This document shows positions 9,228 through 16,975 of a DNA stretch of 64,000 bases, one piece after another. The stretch is from JBBROS01 sp965213845 (lineage in GTDB: Bacteria; Pseudomonadota; Alphaproteobacteria; Acetobacterales; Acetobacteraceae): contig CBDCAI010000015.1 in the NCBI GenBank assembly GCA_965213845.1, positions 1 through 64,000 on the forward strand, in the 5' to 3' direction. Under the pieces are notes generated by a model, which did no database searches, was not told the origin of the DNA, and saw nothing but the letters and a program-made list of their open reading frames with translations. Both the position numbers and the translations under genes were made by a program. Position 1 is the stretch's first letter; every line of letters begins with the position of its first letter.

Positions 9228-10850
9228 ATGACCCTTGCCGCCGCCCTGCCGCAATTCGCGGCTGCCGTCACGTTGCTGGCGCTCACCTGGCTCGTGCTGT
9301 CCTACCGGGCGCGGCATGGCGCGGGTGCCGGCCCCGGCGCGCGGTGCTGGTGGCTGCTGCCGCTCGACCTGGCGCCGATCGTGCTGGGCTGGCTGCTGTT
9401 GCTGGCGTTCACGCGGCGGCCGGTGCTGTCGTCGATCCTGATCGCGGCAGCGGGGGCCGGGGTGGCGCTGGCGGACGGCGCGAAGCGGGCGACGCTGCGG
9501 GAACCGCTGGTGTTCGCGGACCGGGCAGAGCTGCTCGAGGTGGTGCGGCACCCCCGGCTCTATATCCCATTCGCCGGGCCGCTGCGGGTGGTGGGCGTGC
9601 TGTCGACCACCGGCCTGCTGGTCGCGGCGTTGGCGTGGCTGGAACCAAGGGCGCCTGCGCCGTCGGCGCTGCTGCTGATGGCCGTGTGTGCGGCGGGCGT
9701 GCTGCTGCCGGGGTGGCCGCCGCTGCTGGCCGTCATCGCCCGGGCATACCGGCGCGCGCGGCCCAGCGGCGACCCGGCGGCCGACATGCGGCGCTTCGGC
9801 TTCCTGGCCTGCCTCATCATGCACGCGACCCTGGCGCGGATCGAACGTCCGGCGCGGCGGGCCGGTGCGGACGCGTCCCGCGCCTTCGGCCGGCCGCCTG
9901 GACCCGGGCGGCCGAGCGCGGGCCCGGTCGTGCTGCTGCAGATCGAGTCGTTCTTCGATGCCCGGCGCATCGGCCCCGCAGTGCCGGGGGACCTGCTGCC
10001 GGCGTACGACCGGCTGCAGCGGGAGGCGGCGCAGTCGGGGCTGCTGGAGGTGCCGGCCTGGGGGGCCAACACGGTGCGGACGGAGTTCGCGGCCCTGTCG
10101 GGGATCGATCAGGCCCAGTTGGGGCTGGACCGGTTCAATCCGTATGAACGTTTCGCGCAGGAGCGGGTCCCCACCCTGGTCTGGGCGATGAAGCAGGCAG
10201 GCTACCGGACGATCTGCGTGCATCCGTTCGACCGCGGCTTCTATGCCCGCGACCGGGTGATGCCGCAGCTGGGCTTCGACGAGTTCCGCGGGCCGGAGGC
10301 GTTCGAGGGGGCGGCCAAGGCCGGGCCCTACACGGCGGACGAGGCGGTGGCGGCGGAGATCATCCGGCTGCTGGCGGTGGCGGGGCCCCGCGTGTTCGTC
10401 TTCGGGATCACGATGGGCAACCACGGACCCTGGGAGGAGATGACGGACCCGCATCGGCCGGTGCCGGGGCTCGACACGATCCCGGACGCGGTGCCGGATG
10501 CGCCGGCGCTGCGGCGCTACCTGGCGGGGCTGCAGGCCAGCGACCGGATGATCGCGATGCTGATGGACGGCCTGGTGGCGGCGCCCTGTGGCCGGTCCGG
10601 GTTGCTCGCGGTGTACGGGGACCATCAGCCGAGTCTGCCACGGGCCTTCGCGGCGCTCGGCTTCGACGATCCGCGCACGGATTATGCGGCGTGGCGGCCC
10701 GGTGCGAGGCCGGGGACACCGTCCGGCGTGTCGCGCGACATCCGGGCCGAGGCGCTGCCCGGCCTCGTGCTGGACCTGCTGACGCAGGAGCAGCCGGCTG
10801 CTGCCGTGCGGGGCCTCCCCATGGACGCGGGCACCCCTGACCTGTCATAG
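9228..10850 (+). CDS. LTA-synthase-like membrane sulfatase-fold protein
   Basis: A 540-aa protein. Hydrophobic segments fill roughly residues 5-25, 42-75, 105-135 and 145-175, followed by an extracytoplasmic alkaline-phosphatase/sulfatase-fold domain. That domain contains LLQIESFFDARR (metal site), NTVRTEFAALSGID (nucleophile Thr region), FGITMGNHGPWEE and VYGDHQPSLP, the same order as in lipoteichoic acid synthases and phosphoglycerol transferases. In a capsule locus it may transfer a phospho-alcohol group to the polysaccharide or its lipid; that is inference. It lies 17 bases after the SDR and 8 before the first glycosyltransferase, so it is very likely in the same operon. Confidence 0.82.
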   Translation: MTLAAALPQFAAAVTLLALTWLVLSYRARHGAGAGPGARCWWLLPLDLAPIVLGWLLLLAFTRRPVLSSILIAAAGAGVALADGAKRATLREPLVFADRAELLEVVRHPRLYIPFAGPLRVVGVLSTTGLLVAALAWLEPRAPAPSALLLMAVCAAGVLLPGWPPLLAVIARAYRRARPSGDPAADMRRFGFLACLIMHATLARIERPARRAGADASRAFGRPPGPGRPSAGPVVLLQIESFFDARRIGPAVPGDLLPAYDRLQREAAQSGLLEVPAWGANTVRTEFAALSGIDQAQLGLDRFNPYERFAQERVPTLVWAMKQAGYRTICVHPFDRGFYARDRVMPQLGFDEFRGPEAFEGAAKAGPYTADEAVAAEIIRLLAVAGPRVFVFGITMGNHGPWEEMTDPHRPVPGLDTIPDAVPDAPALRRYLAGLQASDRMIAMLMDGLVAAPCGRSGLLAVYGDHQPSLPRAFAALGFDDPRTDYAAWRPGARPGTPSGVSRDIRAEALPGLVLDLLTQEQPAAAVRGLPMDAGTPDLS

Positions 10851-10858
10851 GCGGCGGA

Positions 10859-12076
10859 ATGAGCGCCCCGATCGTCCTCGACGTTTCCCGCCTGTTGTCC
10901 CGTGCGTCCCGCCGGGTCCCGACGGGGATCGACCGGGTGGAGCATGCCTATGCGGAGGGGCTGCTGCGGGCCGCACCGGACCGGCTGCGCTATGCGGCGG
11001 TGCATCCGCTGGGGCTGTTCTCGCATCTTCCGACCGCACGGACGCAGACCTTCGTGGAGCGGATCGGCGACGAGTGGCTGCACGCGATGCCGACGGGCGA
11101 CCATGGCGGGGAGGCCAAGCTCCTGGCGCGGCGGCTGCAGCACGGGATGATGCTGCCGCACTCGCCGCCCCGTTTCCTGAACGCGCGCAAGGGCCGGCCC
11201 GCGTATCTGCTGGTCTCGCACCACCATCTGCACCAGCCGGAGCTGATCGAGACGGCGAAGCGGCGGCTGGGGGCCGCGTTCGTGTGCTTCATCCACGACC
11301 TGATCCCGATCGACTTCCCGGAGTTCGGGCGGCCGCTGGAGGGCGAGAAGCACCGCAAGCGGATCGAGACGGCCGCGCAGTTCGCGGATGCGCTGATCGT
11401 GAACTCGGAGTCGACGCGGGAGGCGATGCTGCCCTTCCTGGAGCGGGCCGGGCGGGACGTGCCGCTGCTGGTGGCGCCGCTGGGGGTGGGGCCGACGGCG
11501 CCCCGCCTGACGCCGATCGAGGGGGAGCGGCCGTACTTCCTGTATATCGGCACGATCGAGCCGCGGAAGAACCACCTGCTGCTGTTCCATATCTGGCGGC
11601 GCCTGGCGCTGGAGTTGGGGGCGGCGACCCCGCGGCTGATCCTGGTCGGGCAGCGCGGGTGGGAGACGGAAATGGTCCGCGACATCCTGGAGCGCTCGGA
11701 GGTGCTGCGGGAGCACATCGTGGAGCACAACGCCCTGCCGGACGAGACGGTCCGGCGGCTGACGGCGGGCGCACGGGCGGTGCTGCTGCCGTCGTTCGCG
11801 GAAGGCTACGGGCTGCCGGTGGCCGAGGCGCTGGCGGCCGGCACCCCGGTGCTGTGCAGCGACATCCCGGCGCTGCGGGAGGCGGGGGGTGCGGCACCAG
11901 AGTACCTGGACCCGCTGGACGGGCTGGGCTGGTCGGCGGCGATCCGCGACTACATCGCGCCGGAGTCACCGCGCCGGGCGGCGGCGTTGCAGCGCGTGGC
12001 CGCCTGGCAGCCGGCGAGCTGGACGGCCCATGTGGACGCGGCGCTCGCGCTGATCGACCGGGTCAGCCGGGCGTAG
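10859..12076 (+). CDS. Glycosyltransferase family 4 (capsule)
   Basis: A 405-aa retaining glycosyltransferase of the GT4 type. The N-terminus RVPTGIDRVEHAYAEGLL is typical of this subgroup. The acceptor-side motif VCFIHDLIPIDFPEF is near residue 143, and the C-terminal donor site has FLYIGTIEPRKNH, then AEGYGLPVAEALAAGTPVLC with its E-x7-E pair. It is the first of three GT4 genes in a row. It lies eight bases after the sulfatase-like gene, and the next gene starts five bases after its stop. Donor and linkage cannot be read from the sequence. Confidence 0.85.
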   Translation: MSAPIVLDVSRLLSRASRRVPTGIDRVEHAYAEGLLRAAPDRLRYAAVHPLGLFSHLPTARTQTFVERIGDEWLHAMPTGDHGGEAKLLARRLQHGMMLPHSPPRFLNARKGRPAYLLVSHHHLHQPELIETAKRRLGAAFVCFIHDLIPIDFPEFGRPLEGEKHRKRIETAAQFADALIVNSESTREAMLPFLERAGRDVPLLVAPLGVGPTAPRLTPIEGERPYFLYIGTIEPRKNHLLLFHIWRRLALELGAATPRLILVGQRGWETEMVRDILERSEVLREHIVEHNALPDETVRRLTAGARAVLLPSFAEGYGLPVAEALAAGTPVLCSDIPALREAGGAAPEYLDPLDGLGWSAAIRDYIAPESPRRAAALQRVAAWQPASWTAHVDAALALIDRVSRA

Positions 12077-12081
12077 CGCCG

Positions 12082-13293
12082 ATGGGCCGGATCGGGCTCG
12101 ACGGGCGGAACCTCGGCCTGGCGCGGGGCACCGGGGTGGCGACCTATGGCGCGGTGCTGGCCCGGACGCTGCCGCTGCTCGGGCTGCAGGCGGAGGTGCT
12201 GGTGGACGAACCCCGGCAGACGCGTGCGCGGCGCTGGCTGGCGGCGGCGAGCCCGCTCGCGGCAGGATCGAAGCCGGCGGGACCGGATGAGGCGGGGTTC
12301 GAGGTGCGCCGGTCGCCCGACGTGTTCCGCACGGCGCAGGTGCATTTCGACGTGTGGGGCCGGCTGCTGCGGCTGCGCGGCGCACGGCCCCCCCGGGCGA
12401 TGCACTGGACCTATCCCCTGCCACTGCGCTTCGTCGGCGTACCCAATCTCTATACCATCCATGACCTGATCCCGCTGACCCATTCAGCGCTGACCGGGAT
12501 CGATCCCCGGCGCATGCGGCGGATGCTGGGGCGGATCGCGGCCGCGGCCGACCACATCGTCACGGTGTCCGAGGCGTCGCGGCAGGAGATCGTCGCCCTG
12601 CTGGGGATCGACCCGGCCCGGGTGACCAACACCTGGCAGGCGGTGGATGTCGGGGATGCGGCGACCGCCCTGCCGCACTCCGCGGGCCTGGTCCCGGGCG
12701 GCTACTGGCTGCATGTGGGCGCGGTGGAGCGGCGGCGGAACCTGCCGCGGCTGATCGCGGCGTGGCGGGAAGGCGGGGCGGCGCTGCCGCTGGTGCTGGC
12801 GGGGCCGGACGGCTGGCAGGCGCAGGAGGCGCTGGAAGCCGCCCTGCCCTTCCTGTCGGAGGTCGCGGATGCCGGTCGGCCCTGCATCATCCGGCTGCCT
12901 TGGCTGGCGCGGCCGGCGCTGCTGGCGCTGATCCGGGACGCAAGGGCGCTGCTGATGCCGTCCTTGGCCGAGGGCTTCGGGCTGCCGGTGATCGAGGCGA
13001 TGGCGCTGGGCACCCCGGTGCTGACCAGTCGCGGCGGCGCCCTGGAGGAGGTGGCGGGCGGGGCGGCGCTGCTGGTGGATGCGCAGGACGGGGCGCAGAT
13101 CGCGGCGGGGCTGCGATCCCTGGAGGCGGACCCGGCGCTGCGGGGCCGGCTGACCGAGGCCGGGCTGCGGCGGGCGGTGCCGTTCGGGCGGGACGCCTAT
13201 GCCGCGCGGCTCGACGGGCTTTACCGGGGCGTCCGGCGCGTGCATCAAGCGGGGGGCACGACGCGCCCCGGACCAGGAGAAGCGGCAGCGTGA
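12082..13293 (+). CDS. Glycosyltransferase family 4 (capsule), second copy
   Basis: A 403-aa GT4 protein. The frame is open upstream over the previous gene, but the ATG at 12082 is chosen because the product then begins MGRIGLDGRNLGLARGTGVA, which lines up with the start of the next gene. It has MHWTYPLPL, LYTIHDLIPLTH, TVSEASRQEI and the donor-site motif AEGFGLPVIEAMALGTPVLT. The strong likeness to the following gene, including the shared HWTYPLP box, indicates tandem duplication and probably successive sugar additions. Its stop overlaps the GTG of the next gene. Confidence 0.85.
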   Translation: MGRIGLDGRNLGLARGTGVATYGAVLARTLPLLGLQAEVLVDEPRQTRARRWLAAASPLAAGSKPAGPDEAGFEVRRSPDVFRTAQVHFDVWGRLLRLRGARPPRAMHWTYPLPLRFVGVPNLYTIHDLIPLTHSALTGIDPRRMRRMLGRIAAAADHIVTVSEASRQEIVALLGIDPARVTNTWQAVDVGDAATALPHSAGLVPGGYWLHVGAVERRRNLPRLIAAWREGGAALPLVLAGPDGWQAQEALEAALPFLSEVADAGRPCIIRLPWLARPALLALIRDARALLMPSLAEGFGLPVIEAMALGTPVLTSRGGALEEVAGGAALLVDAQDGAQIAAGLRSLEADPALRGRLTEAGLRRAVPFGRDAYAARLDGLYRGVRRVHQAGGTTRPGPGEAAA

Positions 13294-14675
13294 CAGGACG
13301 GGGCATGCGGGTCGGGGTCGACGGGTTCAACATGGCGATGGCCCGGGGCACCGGGGTCGCGACCTATGCGCGCACGCTCACACAGTGCCTGGGCGGCCTC
13401 GGGCACGCGGTGGACGTGCTGTACGGCATGCAGATGGGCCCGAAGACGCCACGCGCCCTGCGGGAGATCCTGTTGTTCGACGGGCTGGGCTCGGATGTCG
13501 TGCGCAAGCCGCCTTCCCCGTTCACGCCGCGCTGGCTGTCGGAGGTGACGGGCACGCCGTTCGGGTTCACGGCGTTCGAGGTGCCGATCACCGGCCGCGT
13601 CGTGGCCAGCGCGCTGGAAGGCCGGATGCCGCATTTCGACCGTGTCCTGAACGTGCTCGACCTGTGGGGCGTGGCGGAGCGGTATTTCCGGCGCACCAAG
13701 CGGTTTCTGAAGGTGCGGGTGGCGAACCCGCCGGCGGTCATGCACTGGACCTATCCGCTGCCGATCGTGCTGGAGGGGGCGCGGAACATCTACACGATTC
13801 ACGACCTGGTGCCGCTGCGGCTGCCCTACACGACGCTGGACAACAAGCGGTACTATTATCGGCTGATCCGCGGGTGCCTGCGGGCCGGGGACCATGTGTG
13901 CACGGTGTCCGACACGTCGCGGCGGGACATCACGGACCTGTTCCCGATCTCGGGGGACCGGGTGACGAACACCTACCAGTCGTTCGCCCCGCCCCGGCAG
14001 GCGCTGGAGGAGAGCGACGCCGAGGTGGCCGACCAGGTGCGCGGGCTGTTCGGGCTGCACCCGCGGGGGTACTTCCTGTTCTTCGGCGCGATCGAGCCGA
14101 AGAAGAACGTGGGTCGCATGATCGAGGCGTATCTCACGTCGGGGTTGTCGACGCCGCTGGTGATCGTGGGCGCCCGGTCGTGGAAGAGCGAGGCGGAGAC
14201 GCAGCTGCTGTCGCCCTCGGGGACGATGGGGGCCCGGCGGATGGGGGCGGAGGCGAAGGGCGGCAGCCGGATCCTGCAGCTGGACTACCTGCCGATCAGC
14301 ATGTTGATGACGCTGGTGCGCGGGGCGAAGGCGGTGCTGTTCCCTTCGTTGTACGAGGGCTTCGGGCTGCCGGTGCTGGAAGCGATGGCGCTGGGGACGC
14401 CGACGCTGACCTCGACGGAGGGGTCGTTGCCCGAGGTGGCGGGCGACGCCTCGGTGCCGGTGCAGCCCTACGACGTGCGGAGCATCGCCGAGGGAATGCG
14501 GCGGCTGGACGGGGATGCGGGACTGCGGACCGAGCTTTCGGCACGGGGCCTGGTGCAGGCGGACCGGTTCAGCATGGCGCGCTACCAGGACCGGGTGGCG
14601 GCGATGTACGATGCGGTGCTGGCAGGCGCGCCCGGGCGGCCGATGGTGCCGCCGGAACCCAAGCGGGAGGTGTGA
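13290..14675 (+). CDS. Glycosyltransferase family 4 (capsule), third copy
   Basis: A GT4 protein of 461 aa from the GTG at 13290 (AGGAG ten bases upstream; GTGA overlap with the previous stop), or 456 aa from the ATG at 13305, which matches the start of its paralogue better. Shared boxes are RGTGVATYA, MHWTYPLPI, YTIHDLVPLRLPY, TVSDTSRRDI, FFGAIEPKKNVGR and EGFGLPVLEAMALGTPTLTS. It is longer than the second copy by an insert around residues 60-120 and an extra basic loop near residue 310 (SPSGTMGARRMGAEAKGG). Confidence 0.85.
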   Translation: MTGRGMRVGVDGFNMAMARGTGVATYARTLTQCLGGLGHAVDVLYGMQMGPKTPRALREILLFDGLGSDVVRKPPSPFTPRWLSEVTGTPFGFTAFEVPITGRVVASALEGRMPHFDRVLNVLDLWGVAERYFRRTKRFLKVRVANPPAVMHWTYPLPIVLEGARNIYTIHDLVPLRLPYTTLDNKRYYYRLIRGCLRAGDHVCTVSDTSRRDITDLFPISGDRVTNTYQSFAPPRQALEESDAEVADQVRGLFGLHPRGYFLFFGAIEPKKNVGRMIEAYLTSGLSTPLVIVGARSWKSEAETQLLSPSGTMGARRMGAEAKGGSRILQLDYLPISMLMTLVRGAKAVLFPSLYEGFGLPVLEAMALGTPTLTSTEGSLPEVAGDASVPVQPYDVRSIAEGMRRLDGDAGLRTELSARGLVQADRFSMARYQDRVAAMYDAVLAGAPGRPMVPPEPKREV

Positions 14676-14677
14676 GC

Positions 14678-15475
14678 ATGGACGCCGACACGACGCAGGG
14701 CGGCCCGATGACGTTCGGCCGTGCCAGGCCCTTGGCGGGGAGGGCGGCGCTGGTGACGGGCGCGCAGCAGGGCATCGGCCGCGCGATCGCGATCGAGCTG
14801 GCGATGGCCGGGGCGGACGTGGCGGTGAACTACCTGGACGACGCGGCGGGGGCGGAGGCGGTGGCCGCAGCGGTGCGCGCCCTGGGCCGGCGGGCCGTGG
14901 TGCTGCAGGCCGACGTGGCGGACGTGGCGGCCGTGGGCGCGCTGGTGGATCAGGCGGTGGCGGCACTGGGGCGGCTCGATGTGATGGTGAACAATGCCGG
15001 AGTGTATCCGCGGCGTCACATGCTGGAGATGACGGAGGCGGACTGGGACCTGGTGCTGGACGTGAACCTGAAGGGCACGTTCTTCGGCTCGCAGGCGGCG
15101 GCGCGGGCCATGGTGGCGGCGGGCACGCGGGGCAGCATCATCAGCCTGGCGTCGCGGTCGGTCCAGGGCGCGGTGCGGGGCGTGCACTACAGCGCGAGCA
15201 AGGGGGGCATCGTCTCGTTGACCCGGGCGATGGCGCTGGAGCTGGCGCCGCACGGCATCCGGGTGAACGCGATCGCGCCGGGGCTGACGGACACGGCGCA
15301 GCCGCGCTATGGCCATGACGAGGCGGAGCTGCTGGCGATGGGCCGGTCGGCGCCGCTGGGGCGGATCGCGACGCCCGCCGAGATCGCGACGGCGGCGACG
15401 TTCCTGGCGTCGGACGCGGCGGGGCAGATGACCGGGCAGACGCTGCACGTCAACGGCGGGTCCTACATGCCATGA
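14678..15475 (+). CDS. SDR-family oxidoreductase (FabG-like)
   Basis: A 265-aa classical short-chain dehydrogenase. It has TGAQQGIGRA, NNAG, the catalytic Ser, YSASK and the C-terminal TGQTLHVNGG of FabG-like enzymes. The ATG at 14678 is used; another ATG at about 14708 is possible, since the first ten residues are poorly conserved-looking. It follows the third glycosyltransferase by two bases and overlaps the next gene by ATGA, so it belongs to the same transcript. Its substrate may be a sugar or an unrelated alcohol; unresolved. Confidence 0.8.
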   Translation: MDADTTQGGPMTFGRARPLAGRAALVTGAQQGIGRAIAIELAMAGADVAVNYLDDAAGAEAVAAAVRALGRRAVVLQADVADVAAVGALVDQAVAALGRLDVMVNNAGVYPRRHMLEMTEADWDLVLDVNLKGTFFGSQAAARAMVAAGTRGSIISLASRSVQGAVRGVHYSASKGGIVSLTRAMALELAPHGIRVNAIAPGLTDTAQPRYGHDEAELLAMGRSAPLGRIATPAEIATAATFLASDAAGQMTGQTLHVNGGSYMP

Positions 15476-16044
15476 CGCAGGCGTGGACCCTGGTCCCCGG
15501 CGGCTCGCTGGAGACGGTGCCCTGGCGCAACGGGCTCGGCACCAGCACGAACATCGTCACGCGGCTGCACCCGCCGACGTCGGATGCGGAGGGTGCGCTG
15601 CTGTGGCAGGTGGGGATCGCGGCGCTCGAGCGGGATGCGCCGTTCTCGCACTATCCGCACATGGAGCGCATCTTCACGCCGATCGCAGGCGACCCGCCGC
15701 CGGAGCTCGCCTTTCATGGCGGCCCCTTCGCGCCGTGCCCGTTGCTGGTGCCGCAGGCCTTCGGGGGGGACTGGCCGACGCTGTCGCGCATCCCGGCCCC
15801 CGGCCGGGCCTTCAACGTGATCGTGGACCGCCGCTCCCTCGAGGCCGCGGTGACGGTGTTGCGGCCCGCAGCCGGCGAGGCGCTGACGCTGCCTGCGGCG
15901 GCGCACGTCGTGGTGCACTGCCTTGCGGGCGCGATCACGCTGGAAGATCAGCGGCTGGAGGCCGGGGACAGCCTGGTGGGCGAGGGTTCGGCCCAGGGCA
16001 AGGCGCTGACGCCGGCGATCCTGCTGGTGGCCGGGATCGACTGA
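15472..16044 (+). CDS. HutD/Ves-family protein
   Basis: A 190-aa cupin-like protein of the HutD/Ves family. The N-terminal VPWRNGLGTSTNI matches the family's PWRNGGG-type box, followed by ALLWQVGIAALERDAPFSHYPHMERIF and later FNVIVDRR. HutD proteins are often found with histidine-use genes and are thought to modulate or protect the pathway; no hut gene is present here. It overlaps the SDR stop by ATGA and ends six bases before the convergent microprotein gene. Confidence 0.78.
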   Translation: MTQAWTLVPGGSLETVPWRNGLGTSTNIVTRLHPPTSDAEGALLWQVGIAALERDAPFSHYPHMERIFTPIAGDPPPELAFHGGPFAPCPLLVPQAFGGDWPTLSRIPAPGRAFNVIVDRRSLEAAVTVLRPAAGEALTLPAAAHVVVHCLAGAITLEDQRLEAGDSLVGEGSAQGKALTPAILLVAGID

Positions 16045-16050
16045 TCCGCT

Positions 16051-16164
16051 TCAGCGGGTGCCGATCAGCCGGGACCCGAGGATGCCGATGACCGGCAGCA
16101 GCGGCAGCAGCAGCCAGATGCCCATCACGATCCGGCCGAGGAAGGTTCGGGCCCGGCGCCTCAT
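16051..16164 (-). CDS. 37-aa single-pass membrane microprotein
   Basis: A 37-residue frame that starts with an ATG overlapping the histidine-kinase stop (ATGA, 16164-16161). It has a basic N-terminus (MRRRARTFLGR), one hydrophobic helix (IVMGIWLLLPLLPVIGIL) and a short polar end. The basic-in topology predicts a single inner-membrane span with its N-terminus in the cytoplasm. Overlap with the kinase suggests co-translation, so it could tether or tune the soluble kinase; that is inference. No family is recognised. Confidence 0.5.
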   Translation of the reverse strand: MRRRARTFLGRIVMGIWLLLPLLPVIGILGSRLIGTR

Positions 16165-16847
16165 CGTGCCCCCTCCATGATGGCCTCGGGTGCGGCGTGC
16201 GGCAGCGTGAGCGTGGCGACCGTCATCCCGTGCGTCCGCTCCAGCACCAGCCGGCCGCCCTGCTCGTGGGCGAGCAGGTGGGCGATGCGCAGCCCCTCGC
16301 CGCGGGCCAGGCAATCGCCCAGGCCCCATCCGTCGTCGGCGACGGTCATCTCCACCAGGCCCTCGCCGGCGCGGACCAGGACCTCGATGCGCCCGACCAT
16401 GCGGACGTGCATGCCGTGCTTGACCGCATTGCCGACCAGCTCGTGCGCGGCCCGGACCAGCAGGTCGGCGCGCAAGGCAGGAAGCTCGCCGATGACGGTG
16501 ACCGTGGTGGTGATGATCTGGTCGGGATCGGCCATGAGGTCCACGGCGGCCCGGGTGAGCGCCTCGAGCCGCGTCGCCAGCGGCCTCGGGCGGGTCACGA
16601 CGGCGAACAGGGCGTCCGACAAGGTGGCGCTGAGCATGATGCGGCGCTCGAGGTCCGACGCCAGGGCGCGGCCGGCGGCGCTGGCCTTCAGGCCCGGGCA
16701 GGTGGCCACCTCGGACAGGACGCGCTGCAGGGTGTTCTTGGTGTGGTGCCGCAGCTGGCGGAAGGCGACCTGGTCCGGCGTGTCGGTTTCGGGCCAGGCG
16801 GCCGGGCCGAGGTCGTTGGCGGGGGCTGCACATTCGAGTGGGGTCAT
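16161..16847 (-). CDS. Sensor histidine kinase, HWE/HisKA_2 type, without an input domain
   Basis: A 228-aa soluble protein. The start at 16847 is chosen because GGAGG lies five to six bases upstream; a longer frame to 16883 has no such site. Residues 30-60 hold the phosphoacceptor box FRQLRHHTKNTLQRV, like the HHRVKNTL box of HWE kinases. The ATP domain follows with HELVGNAVKHGM (N box), DDGWGLGD (G1) and GEGLRIAHLLAHEQGG (G2). There is no sensor, membrane or receiver domain, and no response regulator is adjacent, so it must take its signal from a partner. It is divergent from the DUF6502 gene. Confidence 0.85.
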   Translation of the reverse strand: MTPLECAAPANDLGPAAWPETDTPDQVAFRQLRHHTKNTLQRVLSEVATCPGLKASAAGRALASDLERRIMLSATLSDALFAVVTRPRPLATRLEALTRAAVDLMADPDQIITTTVTVIGELPALRADLLVRAAHELVGNAVKHGMHVRMVGRIEVLVRAGEGLVEMTVADDGWGLGDCLARGEGLRIAHLLAHEQGGRLVLERTHGMTVATLTLPHAAPEAIMEGAR

Positions 16848-16886
16848 CGTGGCCTCCGATTTTTCGCTGCGTCGTTGCCTCACACA

Positions 16887-16915
16887 TCAATACGTGGGCA
16901 ACTTTCCCACGTCAA
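16887..16915 (-). promoter_or_regulatory. Promoter of the histidine kinase with an operator-like inverted repeat in its spacer
   Basis: On the minus strand TTGACG (16915-16910) and TATTGA (16892-16887) are exactly 17 bases apart, a good sigma-70-like match, 40 bases before the kinase start at 16847. The perfect inverted repeat ACGTGGG-N7-CCCACGT (16892-16912) fills the spacer. A protein bound there would block polymerase, so repression or self-regulation is the simplest reading. Confidence 0.55.
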
Positions 16916-16931
16916 TGCGCTTCGCGGATGA

Positions 16932-16948
16932 GTGGGCTTTTTTCCCAC
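16932..16948. promoter_or_regulatory. Second GTGGG-N7-CCCAC inverted repeat
   Basis: GTGGG, a seven-base spacer rich in T, then CCCAC. It has the same half-sites and spacing as the repeat at 16892-16912, with centres 38 bases apart. It lies about 28 bases before the DUF6502 GTG start, in the region where that gene's -35 would be (a weak -10, TACGTG, is at 16961-16966). Two equal sites in one divergent promoter suggest a shared regulator. Confidence 0.45.
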
Positions 16949-16975
16949 CGTCCCGCATGTTACGTGCGGTGCATC

